DNA of 64,000 nt from Acidobacteriota bacterium (GCA_014584695.1 JACTMI010000046.1:53771-117770), one strand, 5' to 3'. Counted from the first letter of the stretch, positions 17,977 to 25,567 are shown. Notes: generated by a model from the letters alone, not told the origin. Made by a program: numbers and translations.

Positions 17977-18004
17977 AGTATACTACGTTACGTAGTAGAC
18001 ACAA
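17977..18004 (-). promoter_or_regulatory. Promoter of the module A primase-recombinase operon with embedded 17-bp operator
   Basis: On the minus strand a -35 TTGTGT (17999-18004), a 16-bp spacer and a -10 TATACT (17977-17982). The spacer is filled by the perfect 8+1+8 palindrome TACTACGTTACGTAGTA (17981-17997), so a bound repressor would block the promoter. AGTATACT is itself symmetric and may also serve the divergent xre gene. Module B has the same layout with a different operator sequence. Confidence 0.75.
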
Positions 18005-18031
18005 CTACGGCTCAGAAAGCGAGGCTAGGGT

Positions 18032-18415
18032 ATGGAGCGGATCGAGATCGAGACGCTTCCGATGACCCACGACGAGAAGAGCTTCTTCAAGAGTCTCGGC
18101 AAGAGGATCGCCGAGCTGCGCAAGGAGCAGGGGTTGACGCAGGCCCAGCTCGCCGAGCTCCTGGGCCTCACTCAGCAGCAGGTCGGGCACTTCGAGGTCG
18201 GCCGACGCCGCGTTCCCGTCTCGCTACTCCCGGCACTCGCCAGGGCCGTCGGCACCTCGGTCGAAGACCTGATCGGCGAGGACAGGAAGCCCGGTAAGCG
18301 CGGACCCGCGCCCAAGCTTCAGCGACACCTCGAGCGCATCAGCCAGCTCCCCAGAGCCCGCCAGCGCTTCGTCCTCCAGGTCCTCGACTCCGTCCTCCAG
18401 CAGGAAGCCCGATAA
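18032..18415 (+). CDS. Xre-family (HTH_3) repressor, module A
   Basis: A 127-residue regulator with a helix-turn-helix (about residues 20-75: RIAELRKEQGLTQAQLAELLGLTQQQVGHFEVGRR) and a conserved C-terminal tail ending in SQLPRARQRFVLQVLDSVL. The tail is almost identical to that of the module B regulator, whereas the recognition helix differs (QQQVGHFE here, QQQLASYE there). It is divergent from the primase operon and presumably represses it by binding 17981-17997. The ATG at 18062 is an alternative start. Confidence 0.88.
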   Translation: MERIEIETLPMTHDEKSFFKSLGKRIAELRKEQGLTQAQLAELLGLTQQQVGHFEVGRRRVPVSLLPALARAVGTSVEDLIGEDRKPGKRGPAPKLQRHLERISQLPRARQRFVLQVLDSVLQQEAR

Positions 18416-18418
18416 GCC

Positions 18419-18447
18419 AAGAGCCCGGCGCAACGCGCCGGGCTCTT
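18419..18447. terminator. Hairpin terminator between xre A and the immunity gene of module B
   Basis: A perfect 13-bp stem (AAGAGCCCGGCGC) with a 3-nt loop. It lies between two converging genes and the stem ends in CTT/AAG, so it could act in both directions. No long T run follows. Confidence 0.6.
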
Positions 18448-18477
18448 GGTCATTCGTTGACGATCGGTCGCTTTCTG

Positions 18478-18822
18478 CTAGCCAGCGCCGTTCGCCTCAG
18501 CCGGCACTCCGGGCGCTTCCTCAAACCAGACGACCTCGCCCAGAGTTGGCTTTCTCCTCAGGCGTCGCCACTCGAACTCGATCCGGCTGAGCGTTTCCTC
18601 CACGCCGCCTTCCCAAGCCAAGAAGCCTCTCCCATCGGACGTTGGTTCACCCGCACGGATTAGTCCTTCGGACAAGAGCTTGCGAATGAGATTCATGGTG
18701 GAGGTTACCAGGTCGACGCCCGGTAGCTCTCGTTCGACGATGCGAACGAGTTCCCACAGACCGACGTAGTCCTCACGACAAGCCTGCAAGACCATCTTCT
18801 CGAGGTCGGTTCTCTTGGCCAT
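18478..18822 (-). CDS. Candidate immunity protein for the orphan Rhs tip of module B
   Basis: A 114-residue soluble protein with a winged-helix-like centre (LWELVRIVERELPG...TMNLIRKLLSEGLIRAGEP) and a conserved-looking FLAWEGG. The ATG at 18822 follows the tip's stop codon by 4 nt. No family is identified with confidence. The immunity assignment rests on position directly behind a toxin tip, as in all three Rhs loci of the window. Confidence 0.6.
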   Translation of the reverse strand: MAKRTDLEKMVLQACREDYVGLWELVRIVERELPGVDLVTSTMNLIRKLLSEGLIRAGEPTSDGRGFLAWEGGVEETLSRIEFEWRRLRRKPTLGEVVWFEEAPGVPAEANGAG

Positions 18823-18826
18823 GGCG

Positions 18827-19672
18827 CTACTCGAGGAACTTGATCTTGTCGATCGCTACGCCGGGGATGTTGACGTCGATGGTTGCAGGACCGGAGCGAG
18901 AAACAGGTCGATATCCAATGAATGCATCGTCCGCCATCCTGACCATCACTCCGGGGTAGCGGGTGTCTCTGACTCGCTCTCCTCCCTTCGCAAGTCGACC
19001 AAACAGCTCCAGCGCAGCCTTGCTCCCTCCCGGGAGTTCGCGAACAGACGCACGGCTCCCCGTTGCCCCAATCAAGCTCCCCCCGGGGGAGAGAATCCTC
19101 ACGACGCGACCGACTGTGGCACTAGCGGCCACTTCCCCGCCAGCAGTTACAACCCCGGCACCCATCATTGCCGTCGCGTCCTTGAGTGCCTCTTGCGTCT
19201 TTGCTTGTGTCCCGCCGGTGTCAAATTCGTTTACCTGGAACGGCTGCAGCTCGCCTTCCTCGAGAAGGGCCTGCGCGGCTGGGTTCGGCTGAGTCTCAGG
19301 GGTCGGAAACCACTCGTCGAGCTTGCCTTTGATCCACTCCATTGTTCGGTCGAAGAAACTCTTCTGCGCCGTGAGTCCTGTCGGATCCGTGTACTTGAGC
19401 GGGTTGCCGAAGACGTAGGCGTACCGATTCCAAGATTGTGGGTTGTGCGCATCCGGCGCAGCCGGATCAACGCTCAAGAAGCGCCCGGTCAGGGGGCTCC
19501 GGAATCGCGCATGGAGATAGTCCGTGCCCCGACGCAAACCCCCGGCCGAGAAGGCCGTTTCCCCGACGCAAGGTAGCTCCGTCCAGGTCTCCGGCCCCGA
19601 CGCGAGGTCCTCGCCGGCGAGGTCGATCGCCGGAGGTGGAGTCACAGTTTCGAGGCGCTGAGCTGCGATCAC
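18827..19672 (-). CDS. Orphan Rhs C-terminal tip of module B (toxin)
   Basis: A 281-residue frame from a GTG at 19672. Residues 1-55 match the leader of the module A tip (PAIDLAGEDLAS...GLRRGTD). Then come YLHARFRSPLTGRFLS with VDP, GNPLKYTDPTG, a helical linker and a C-terminal domain ending FIGYRPVSRSGPATIDVNIPG...IKFLE, which resembles RNase-like polymorphic toxin tips I have seen but cannot name. It has no YD-repeat core, signal peptide or ribosome-binding site, consistent with a stored cassette. The frame is intact, unlike the tip in module A. Confidence 0.7.
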   Translation of the reverse strand: MIAAQRLETVTPPPAIDLAGEDLASGPETWTELPCVGETAFSAGGLRRGTDYLHARFRSPLTGRFLSVDPAAPDAHNPQSWNRYAYVFGNPLKYTDPTGLTAQKSFFDRTMEWIKGKLDEWFPTPETQPNPAAQALLEEGELQPFQVNEFDTGGTQAKTQEALKDATAMMGAGVVTAGGEVAASATVGRVVRILSPGGSLIGATGSRASVRELPGGSKAALELFGRLAKGGERVRDTRYPGVMVRMADDAFIGYRPVSRSGPATIDVNIPGVAIDKIKFLE

Positions 19673-19697
19673 GAGGGCTTGATTCTACGCGCCGAGT

Positions 19698-19723
19698 GCT
19701 TCTCTTCTTAGCCGCTGCTTTTC
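19698..19723 (-). repeat. Copy of the AGCRGCGGCTARARA repeat
   Basis: Non-coding copy upstream of the module B tip, equivalent to 12951-12975. Confidence 0.6.
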
Positions 19724-19748
19724 ATTCGTTGGGCTCGGAGCCAGCCAT

Positions 19749-19767
19749 GTTTCCCGGCCCGGGAAAC
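19749..19767. repeat. 19-bp palindrome, module B copy
   Basis: Identical to 13002-13020. Confidence 0.7.
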
Positions 19768-20073
19768 GAGATTCGGAGTGCTCGCTTGGGCTCGCAGTTG
19801 CCAATTTGCAACGCTTCCACCGCGGCGGCGCCCCGAGCGCGCCGCGGAGGACGCGCGCAGCGCGGCCGCAGCCGCGCGAAGGCGACGCCGCGGGGCACGA
19901 GCGCCGAATTGCGCCGCACAGGAGGCCGCAGGAGCGACGATCTCGCCGCGGGCCAGGGTGAGCCTCGGGGTCTTTCGCGCGCCGGGGCTGGACCGCGAGC
20001 ACCGAGACGCGAAGCGGCTCGGCGCGCAGCAAGCGGAAGACCCGGCGCGCATCCGATGCCTTCGATGGGCAGG

Positions 20074-20100
20074 GTGCGGCGGAGCGCAGCGCAGCCGCAC
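20074..20100. repeat. Hairpin B1: GTGCGGC / GCCGCAC around loop GGAGCGCAGCGCA
   Basis: Counterpart of hairpin A1, with a different 7-bp stem and an identical loop. Confidence 0.7.
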
Positions 20101-20357
20101 GCTGCCTGCCATTCAGGGAGCCCCCCTTGGGGGGCGGATGGGGTGGGACGGGGCAGGCGAGAGCGCTCGCTACGGCACCGAGGCCCCGAGGGGGCGCGCT
20201 CGTTACGCCACGAGCGCTCGCTGGCCACCGACGCGGCCCGGCTTCCGTTTGCATAGCCTCGGGTTATGTAAAGGCCGGCGCGCCGCGTGCGCGCCATCGG
20301 TGCGCTTCTTCGAGCGCTCGTTGCACGCGGCGTGACGGCCCAAGGCGCAGCGGCTGA

Positions 20358-20397
20358 GGGCCAGGTCCGATAATGGCGCCATTATCGGACCTGGCCC
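20358..20397. repeat. 40-bp perfect palindrome, module B
   Basis: Two 20-nt arms, one base longer than in module A. The extra T in the left arm is matched by an extra A at the mirror position in the right arm. Confidence 0.8.
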
Positions 20398-20406
20398 GGT
20401 CCCGGA

Positions 20407-20435
20407 GCAGGACCGGAGCGCAGCGGAGGTCCTGC
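20407..20435. repeat. Hairpin B2: GCAGGACC / GGTCCTGC around loop GGAGCGCAGCGGA
   Basis: Counterpart of hairpin A2; the stem differs at three pairs, all compensated. Confidence 0.75.
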
Positions 20436-20846
20436 GGAGGGCAGCCGCTGCGCCGCCGCGGAAGCCGGGCCTTCGAAGCCACAAACGCTCATCCGTCTTG
20501 CGCCCCCTCGGGGCCGGCGTCGAGCCTCCCGCGACGACATCGGCCGGAGGCACGGCCCGGTCCCGGGAGGGCCGGGGGGAATCGAAATCACCGGGCTCGG
20601 CGACGGCGAGAGCGGAGGCCGCAGAGCGGCCGCAGCCGCCGGCGGCGAGACCCGCCCCCGTGTCTCTCGCGGCGCCGTCCGCACCCCGCTCGGGAGCCCC
20701 ACACGCTACGCCCAGATCGGGCGACGAGGCCCTGTCGTAGCAGGGCTTCGCCGGGCTACCATCGGGCCACCTCCACGTAAGACCCGGATTTCGAGAGACT
20801 TCGAGTGCTGCACTCGCCGGCGGATCTCGGGGTGCGATTCGTGCCG

Positions 20847-21995
20847 TCAGGACTCGCCGTCCGCGTCGCCGTCCTCAGGGCTCGCCGTTGCGTCGTTCTC
20901 ATCGTCCTCGGCTGCGAGCTCGGCGAGGAAAGCGTCGCGCGGATCGGGCTCCGGCTCATCGTCGCACGCCGCGGCCGCGTCCTTCGCCGCCGCCTCCGCC
21001 GCCGTCGATCGCCGCTTGAGCTTCGCCCCGGGGTGGCTCTGCTCGTAGACCTCCTTGAGCTTCCCGATCGCGATGCGCGTGTAGATCTGCGTCGTCGCGA
21101 TCGAGGCGTGGCCGAGCATCGCCTGCACGTAGCGCAGGTCCGCTCCGCCCTCGAGCATCAGCGTCGCCATCGTGTGGCGGAAGAGATGACAGGCACCCGG
21201 CTTGTCGATCCCCGCCGCCTCGATCGCTCGGCGCGTGATCTTCGTGATCTGGCCGGGTTCCATGCGGTCCCCGAGCGCCGTGAGAAACAGCGCGCCCCGA
21301 TCCGGTCCCCGGTAGAGCTTGAAGCGCGCCTCCTCGAGGTACTTCTCGATCCAGGCACAAGCCCGCTCCGAGAGCGGCAGCACGCGATCCTTTTTGCCCT
21401 TGCCCTGGCGCACGATCAGCCGGCCGCTCTCCAAGTCGATGTCGTCGATCCGCAGCCGCGCGAGCTCCTGCCGGCGGATCCCCGTCGCGTAGAGGACTTC
21501 GAGGATCGCCCGGTCGCGCAAGCCCCGCGGCGTCGTCACGTCGGGTTGCCGCAGGATCTGCTCCGCCTCGTAGGCCGAGAGGATCGCCTTCGGCAGCCGC
21601 CGCTCGATCCGCGGCGGCTCGAGCGACGTCGCGGGGTTCATCGGAATCACGCGATGGCGGGTGAGCCACCGCAGGAAGCGCCGGACGCCCCCCAGCCGGT
21701 CGTACTGCGAGTGAAACGACAGCCGCTTGCCGTCGGCCTTGACCGCGTGGAAGAGGTGCCGCTGGTAGCGCTCCAAGAGCTCGACCGAGAGCTCGGCCGG
21801 CGTCTTCACCCCGCGCTCCTCGCACCACGGCACGAAGCGGTAGAGGTTCTTCTCCTCGCCCCGGATCGTGTGCGGCGAGTAGTTGCGCACCGTCAGGTCC
21901 TCGAGGTACCGCAGCGCCCACGCCCCGAGCGAGCCCGGTTCGAGCGTCACCACGGCCGACAGCGGCTTCCGGCGCAGGTGTCGACGGTCGCCCAT
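20847..21995 (-). CDS. Tyrosine recombinase (XerC/D-like integrase), module B
   Basis: A 382-residue homologue of the module A recombinase with the same catalytic set (Arg in TGIRRQE, Lys in GKGKKDR, HLFRHTMAT, LGHASIA and Tyr in QIYTRI). Differences cluster in the acidic/alanine-rich tail. It begins 1 nt after the stop of the primase-helicase gene, so it is in the same operon. Both copies look functional, so either could act on both modules if they share a target. Confidence 0.93.
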   Translation of the reverse strand: MGDRRHLRRKPLSAVVTLEPGSLGAWALRYLEDLTVRNYSPHTIRGEEKNLYRFVPWCEERGVKTPAELSVELLERYQRHLFHAVKADGKRLSFHSQYDRLGGVRRFLRWLTRHRVIPMNPATSLEPPRIERRLPKAILSAYEAEQILRQPDVTTPRGLRDRAILEVLYATGIRRQELARLRIDDIDLESGRLIVRQGKGKKDRVLPLSERACAWIEKYLEEARFKLYRGPDRGALFLTALGDRMEPGQITKITRRAIEAAGIDKPGACHLFRHTMATLMLEGGADLRYVQAMLGHASIATTQIYTRIAIGKLKEVYEQSHPGAKLKRRSTAAEAAAKDAAAACDDEPEPDPRDAFLAELAAEDDENDATASPEDGDADGES

Positions 21996-21996
21996 G

Positions 21997-24900
21997 TCAC
22001 GACTCCCGAGAAGCAGCGGCTAAAAAGAGAGGCCCTGGAAGTGCGTTTTCGGCGAAATTCGCGCTCGAAGCGAGCAAAGCCCCGTCCTGCTTGGCTCGCG
22101 GGCGTTTCTTGCGCCCCGTCGACCGGGGGGCATCCGGGGGCAAACCGGGGGTCATCGGGGGGTCCGACACCCCCTCCGAGGGGGTCAGACCCGCCGAAAA
22201 GGGGGTCAAGGTCGCCGCCGCGGCGAGCCGCTCGACATCGAGCAAGCCGGGCAGGAAGCGCCCGCCGTCCTCGCCCTGGCCGTCGTAGACCAGCTCGTAG
22301 ACGAGCGAGGAGCCGCGCGGCGCCTTGTGCGCGAGGACGTATTCGAGCTCGACCAGCCGCTCGAGGTGGCGCCGCACCTGCGCGTCGCTCCAGCCCGTGG
22401 CCTCCCGCAGCTGCCGGCGGCTGAAGAGGAAATCGGCGCGCTCGACGGCGTTCCGCTCGCACTCTCTGCCGATCCAGCCGTCAGCGAGGCGCAGCAGCTG
22501 CCGCGTCTGCGGCGGCAGCTCGTCGAGCGAGCGGCCGAGCACGTCGTGGGCGAGCTGGTTGGCCAAGGCGATGTCCCCGAGCTCGACCTCGACGTACTCG
22601 ACCAGGTCGGTGCCGTCGAGCGCGGTCTTCCGCGGCCGCTGGTGCTGGTGTAGGAGCGCGATCGTGCGGATGAGCGTCAGGTACTTCACGTGATCCCGCC
22701 GCGTGCGCGTGCGGTCGTCGAGGAAGGTCAGTTGCCGCGCGTAGGGATTCACGACCAAGAGCGGCTTGAGCAGGCGCTGGGCGTTGCGGTGCCGCTCGAC
22801 GATGCGCTGCCGCTCGCGCTCGGCGAGCAAGCCCTCGAGCGTCTCGGCCTCGCGCTGCCGCTGGTGGATCGCGCGCGTCTGCTCCCGGTCCTCGTCGACC
22901 GTCAGCACCAGGCACCGGTTGAGCAGCTCCTCGTCGACGTCGATCGCCGTCGTCGTCAGGAGGATCGCGACGGGGCCTTCGACCCGGTACTCGTGGGTCA
23001 CCAGTTTCCCGCTCTGCGGGTCCTTGCCCGTCGAGGCGATCGTCAGCTCGCCTTCGCTCTGGAGGAGCTTCAAGGCGTAGCTCGCGCGCTCGGCGCCCTC
23101 CTCCTCGGCGATCGCGAGCACCTTGTGCTTCAAGTCCGTCTCGCCCATGTAGAAGAGCGACTGACCGGTCATTGCCGAGTAGCTGACCCGCTCTTCCTCG
23201 GGCACGAGGGACAGGACCGATTCGACGAGCGCCGACTTGCCGGCCGCCGAGCTCGACTGCACGATCACCGCGAGTGGGCGGTCGAGCTTCCTCGACACCG
23301 CGGCCAAGTAGCCCAGGAGCTTGTTCGTGCGCTCGCCGACGATCCCGCAGCGGTCGAAGTCCGCGAGGATCGCTTCGACCAGGTCCGGCCGCGCGAGAAA
23401 TGCCAGCGCCTCGCGCTCGGCTTCCGGCGCCACCGCCGGCGCCGGCGTCTTCGGAGAGAGCTCCCGCCGGATGTGTTCGTCCTGCAGCGGCTCGAGCGCC
23501 AGGTGCACCTTGGCCAGGTCCTTGCGCACGATCTCCTCGTCGAGCCCGAGCTCCACCGCCGCCTGGTGCACGTAGCTCTTGCGCTGCCGAGCCGACACCA
23601 GGTCCACCGCGTCGACGAAGACTCGCTCCCGGCATTCGACCCGCACCAGCACCGAGAGCTTCTCGTAGGAGAGGTTCTTCAAAAGGCCCCGCACCTTCCA
23701 CCGCCGCTCGCCGAGCACCAGGTCGAACGGATCGACGCCGGTCGAAGCCACGTCCGCGCGCACGTCCTGAGAAGCGGCAGCTAGAGAAGAAGTGGGCTCG
23801 AGAGGCGCCGAGGACTTTGCCGGCGCCTCGGCGGCCGGCGGTGGAGTTCTTTCTCTAGCCGCTGCTTTCTCGGGCGCTCGAGCGGCCACGGGAGCCGCGC
23901 TCGCCGTCTCTCGCTTCGCCTTCGGTCCCGACAGGTGCTCCGCGCTCGCAAGCACCAGCGCCAGCGACTTCTCGGCCGGTGCGACGTGCATCGCGTAAGC
24001 GTTCGCGTCCATCGTCTTCGGGAAGAGCACCCGCCAGCAGCTGACCCCTTCGGCCTCGAGCTTCGCCGCCACTTCCTTCGCCGCCGCGTCGCCGGCGTCG
24101 TCCCGATCGTAGGCGACGAGCACCCGCTCGACACCAGCACCTGCGATCGCGTGGTGCAGGTCGTCGGTGAAGCCGTTGACGCCGTAGGCGGCTGTGACGT
24201 TGCGGAAGCCGTGGCACCAGAAGGTCAGCGCGTCGATCAGCGCTTCGCACAGGATCAGCTCGTGCGAGCCTTTGAGAGCTTCCGGGTTGAAGACGCCGCG
24301 GCGCGGACCGGGGAGGTAGAGGTGTCGAGGCGAGCCGGCGACGTCGACCAGTCGCCGGCCGTAGAGATTCAAGACCTTGCCCGCAGCGTCGACGATCGGC
24401 AGCACCAGGCACCCCGCCAGGTGCTCGCGGTTCGTCCTCGCATTGACCACGCCGAGGCGCACCAGCTCGGCGAGATGCTCGCGGCCGAGCGTCTCGACCA
24501 GAGAGCCGTCCGCAAAGCCGTAGCCGAAGCACTCGGCCGCCTCCTCGCTCCCGATCCCGCGCGCCGCCGCGTAGCTTTGCGCCTCGGCCGAGGCCGCGTA
24601 GCGCGCCTGGTAGTGCGCCACCACGCGGGAGAGGAGATCGGGGTTCATCGGACGAGCGGCTAAAGAGAGAGGGGCACGGGTTCCTTCTTTAGCCGCCGGC
24701 TTCGTCGTTCGAGACAGCGAGCCGGAGCGCTCTTGCAGGTGCACCACCGCCTCGCGGAAGGTCAAGCCGTGCGCCTTCATCGTCCAGTCGATCGCCGAGC
24801 CACCGGCGCGGCACGCGCCCAGGCAGTGCCAGAGACCCTTCTTCGGGGAAACGATCAAAGAGGGCTCGTGGTCGTCGTGGTGGGGACACAGGCCGATCCA

Positions 24901-25005
24901 GTCCTCGCCGTGCCGCGCGAGCTTCACCCCCGAGGCCTCGACCAGCGCGACGAGATCCGTCGCCGCTTTCAGCCGCTCGAGCTCGCTCTCCGCAAATCGC
25001 GCCAT
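21997..25005 (-). CDS. Primase-helicase (CHC2 zinc finger, Toprim, P-loop ATPase), module B
   Basis: A 1002-residue homologue of the module A protein, starting at the aligned MARF with GGGAGG upstream. The CHC2 ligands, Toprim (LILCEALIDAL, YDRDDAGDAA), Walker A SSSAAGKSAL and C-terminal winged helix are all kept. The copies are near-identical through the ATPase domain but differ in two linkers, exactly those bracketed by the short inverted repeats. Like its twin it probably allows the excised element to replicate. Its tail includes a GGGGTCAGACCC motif (22181-22192). Confidence 0.9.
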   Translation of the reverse strand: MARFAESELERLKAATDLVALVEASGVKLARHGEDWIGLCPHHDDHEPSLIVSPKKGLWHCLGACRAGGSAIDWTMKAHGLTFREAVVHLQERSGSLSRTTKPAAKEGTRAPLSLAARPMNPDLLSRVVAHYQARYAASAEAQSYAAARGIGSEEAAECFGYGFADGSLVETLGREHLAELVRLGVVNARTNREHLAGCLVLPIVDAAGKVLNLYGRRLVDVAGSPRHLYLPGPRRGVFNPEALKGSHELILCEALIDALTFWCHGFRNVTAAYGVNGFTDDLHHAIAGAGVERVLVAYDRDDAGDAAAKEVAAKLEAEGVSCWRVLFPKTMDANAYAMHVAPAEKSLALVLASAEHLSGPKAKRETASAAPVAARAPEKAAARERTPPPAAEAPAKSSAPLEPTSSLAAASQDVRADVASTGVDPFDLVLGERRWKVRGLLKNLSYEKLSVLVRVECRERVFVDAVDLVSARQRKSYVHQAAVELGLDEEIVRKDLAKVHLALEPLQDEHIRRELSPKTPAPAVAPEAEREALAFLARPDLVEAILADFDRCGIVGERTNKLLGYLAAVSRKLDRPLAVIVQSSSAAGKSALVESVLSLVPEEERVSYSAMTGQSLFYMGETDLKHKVLAIAEEEGAERASYALKLLQSEGELTIASTGKDPQSGKLVTHEYRVEGPVAILLTTTAIDVDEELLNRCLVLTVDEDREQTRAIHQRQREAETLEGLLAERERQRIVERHRNAQRLLKPLLVVNPYARQLTFLDDRTRTRRDHVKYLTLIRTIALLHQHQRPRKTALDGTDLVEYVEVELGDIALANQLAHDVLGRSLDELPPQTRQLLRLADGWIGRECERNAVERADFLFSRRQLREATGWSDAQVRRHLERLVELEYVLAHKAPRGSSLVYELVYDGQGEDGGRFLPGLLDVERLAAAATLTPFSAGLTPSEGVSDPPMTPGLPPDAPRSTGRKKRPRAKQDGALLASSANFAENALPGPLFLAAASRES
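22009..22033 (+). repeat. Copy of the AGCRGCGGCTARARA repeat
   Basis: At the 3' end of the module B primase-helicase gene; equivalent to 14914-14937. Confidence 0.6.
23770..23873. repeat. Inverted pair of the AGCRGCGGCTARARA repeat in the primase linker
   Basis: Copies at 23770-23793 (plus) and 23846-23873 (minus) bracket the variable linker; equivalent to 16676-16771. Confidence 0.6.
24652..24699. repeat. Inverted pair of the AGCRGCGGCTARARA repeat near the primase N-terminus
   Basis: Equivalent to 17576-17622; forms an imperfect palindrome within the gene. Confidence 0.6.
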
Positions 25006-25063
25006 CGGGCCTCCCTGCAGAAAACCCTGTCAAGCCCCCAGGGCCGGAAATTTCTCGGCTCGC

Positions 25064-25091
25064 ATTCTACGCCATCATGGCGTATAGTCAA
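25064..25091 (-). promoter_or_regulatory. Promoter of the module B primase-recombinase operon with embedded 17-bp operator
   Basis: On the minus strand a -35 TTGACT (25086-25091), a 16-bp spacer and a -10 TAGAAT (25064-25069), close to the sigma-70 consensus. The perfect 8+1+8 palindrome TACGCCATCATGGCGTA (25068-25084) fills the spacer, at the same place as the different palindrome in module A. TATAGT (25083-25088) may be the -10 of the divergent xre gene. Confidence 0.8.
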
Positions 25092-25098
25092 CGCCGTC

Positions 25099-25506
25099 AT
25101 GAAAGACCCGGAGATACCCTCCATGGCGGAGACCACCGCCATGCGACCCGCGCTGACCGAGGAAGAGAAGGAGTTCTTTCGCAGCTTCGGAGCCCGCTTG
25201 GCCGAGCTGCGCAAGGAGCGCGGCCTCACCCAGGTCCATCTCGCCGAACGCCTCGAGATCACCCAGCAGCAGCTCGCCTCCTACGAGGTCGGCCGCCGCC
25301 GTGTCCCGGTCTCGCTCCTCGCCCCGTTGGCCGACGCCCTCGCCGTCTCCGTCGAGGAGCTCCTCGGCGCCGCCCCCAAGGCCAAGAAGCGCGGCCCCGC
25401 GCCCAAGCTTGAGCGGCACCTCGAGCGCATCAGCCAGCTCCCCAGAGCCCGGCAGCGCTTCGTCCTCCAAGTGCTCGACTCGGTTCTCCAGCAAGAGGCC
25501 CGATAA
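25099..25506 (+). CDS. Xre-family (HTH_3) repressor, module B
   Basis: A 135-residue regulator with a helix-turn-helix at about 30-82 and the same C-terminal tail as the module A protein. The N-terminal arm and recognition helix are divergent, matching the different operator beside it. The first ATG (25099) lies only 15 nt beyond the operator, so the transcript leader is very short; the ATG at 25123 is an alternative. Confidence 0.87.
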   Translation: MKDPEIPSMAETTAMRPALTEEEKEFFRSFGARLAELRKERGLTQVHLAERLEITQQQLASYEVGRRRVPVSLLAPLADALAVSVEELLGAAPKAKKRGPAPKLERHLERISQLPRARQRFVLQVLDSVLQQEAR

Positions 25507-25509
25507 GCA

Positions 25510-25542
25510 GAAGAGCCCGGCGTGACACGCGCCGGGCTCTTC
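25510..25542. terminator. Hairpin terminator between xre B and the Rhs immunity gene
   Basis: A 13-bp stem (GAAGAGCCCGGCG) with a 7-nt loop between converging genes. The stem is the same as in the module A terminator at 18419-18447, so it belongs to the conserved part of the module. Confidence 0.6.
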
Positions 25543-25567
25543 GTTCGGAGCTGCCGAAGCAGGCAGC

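Larger units (their letters stand above)
19673..20846 (-). ncRNA. Structured non-coding region, module B (candidate large RNA or DNA site)
   Basis: An 1174-bp counterpart of 12936-13763, with the same order of palindromes and hairpins. It has two extra stretches: about 19820-19975, GC-rich and itself full of inverted repeats, and about 20680-20840 next to the recombinase. No plausible coding frame fits the region. Sequence similarity to module A is patchy except at loops and near helix ends. Confidence 0.55.

Noticed and set aside
13002..20435. CRISPR array
   Set aside because: Repeats are few, unevenly spaced and hairpin-forming with changing stems. There is no regular repeat-spacer pattern and no cas gene.
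13764..25005. Retron or diversity-generating retroelement
   Set aside because: A structured RNA beside a toxin tip suggested it, but no reverse transcriptase motif (such as YxDD in a polymerase context) occurs in the window.
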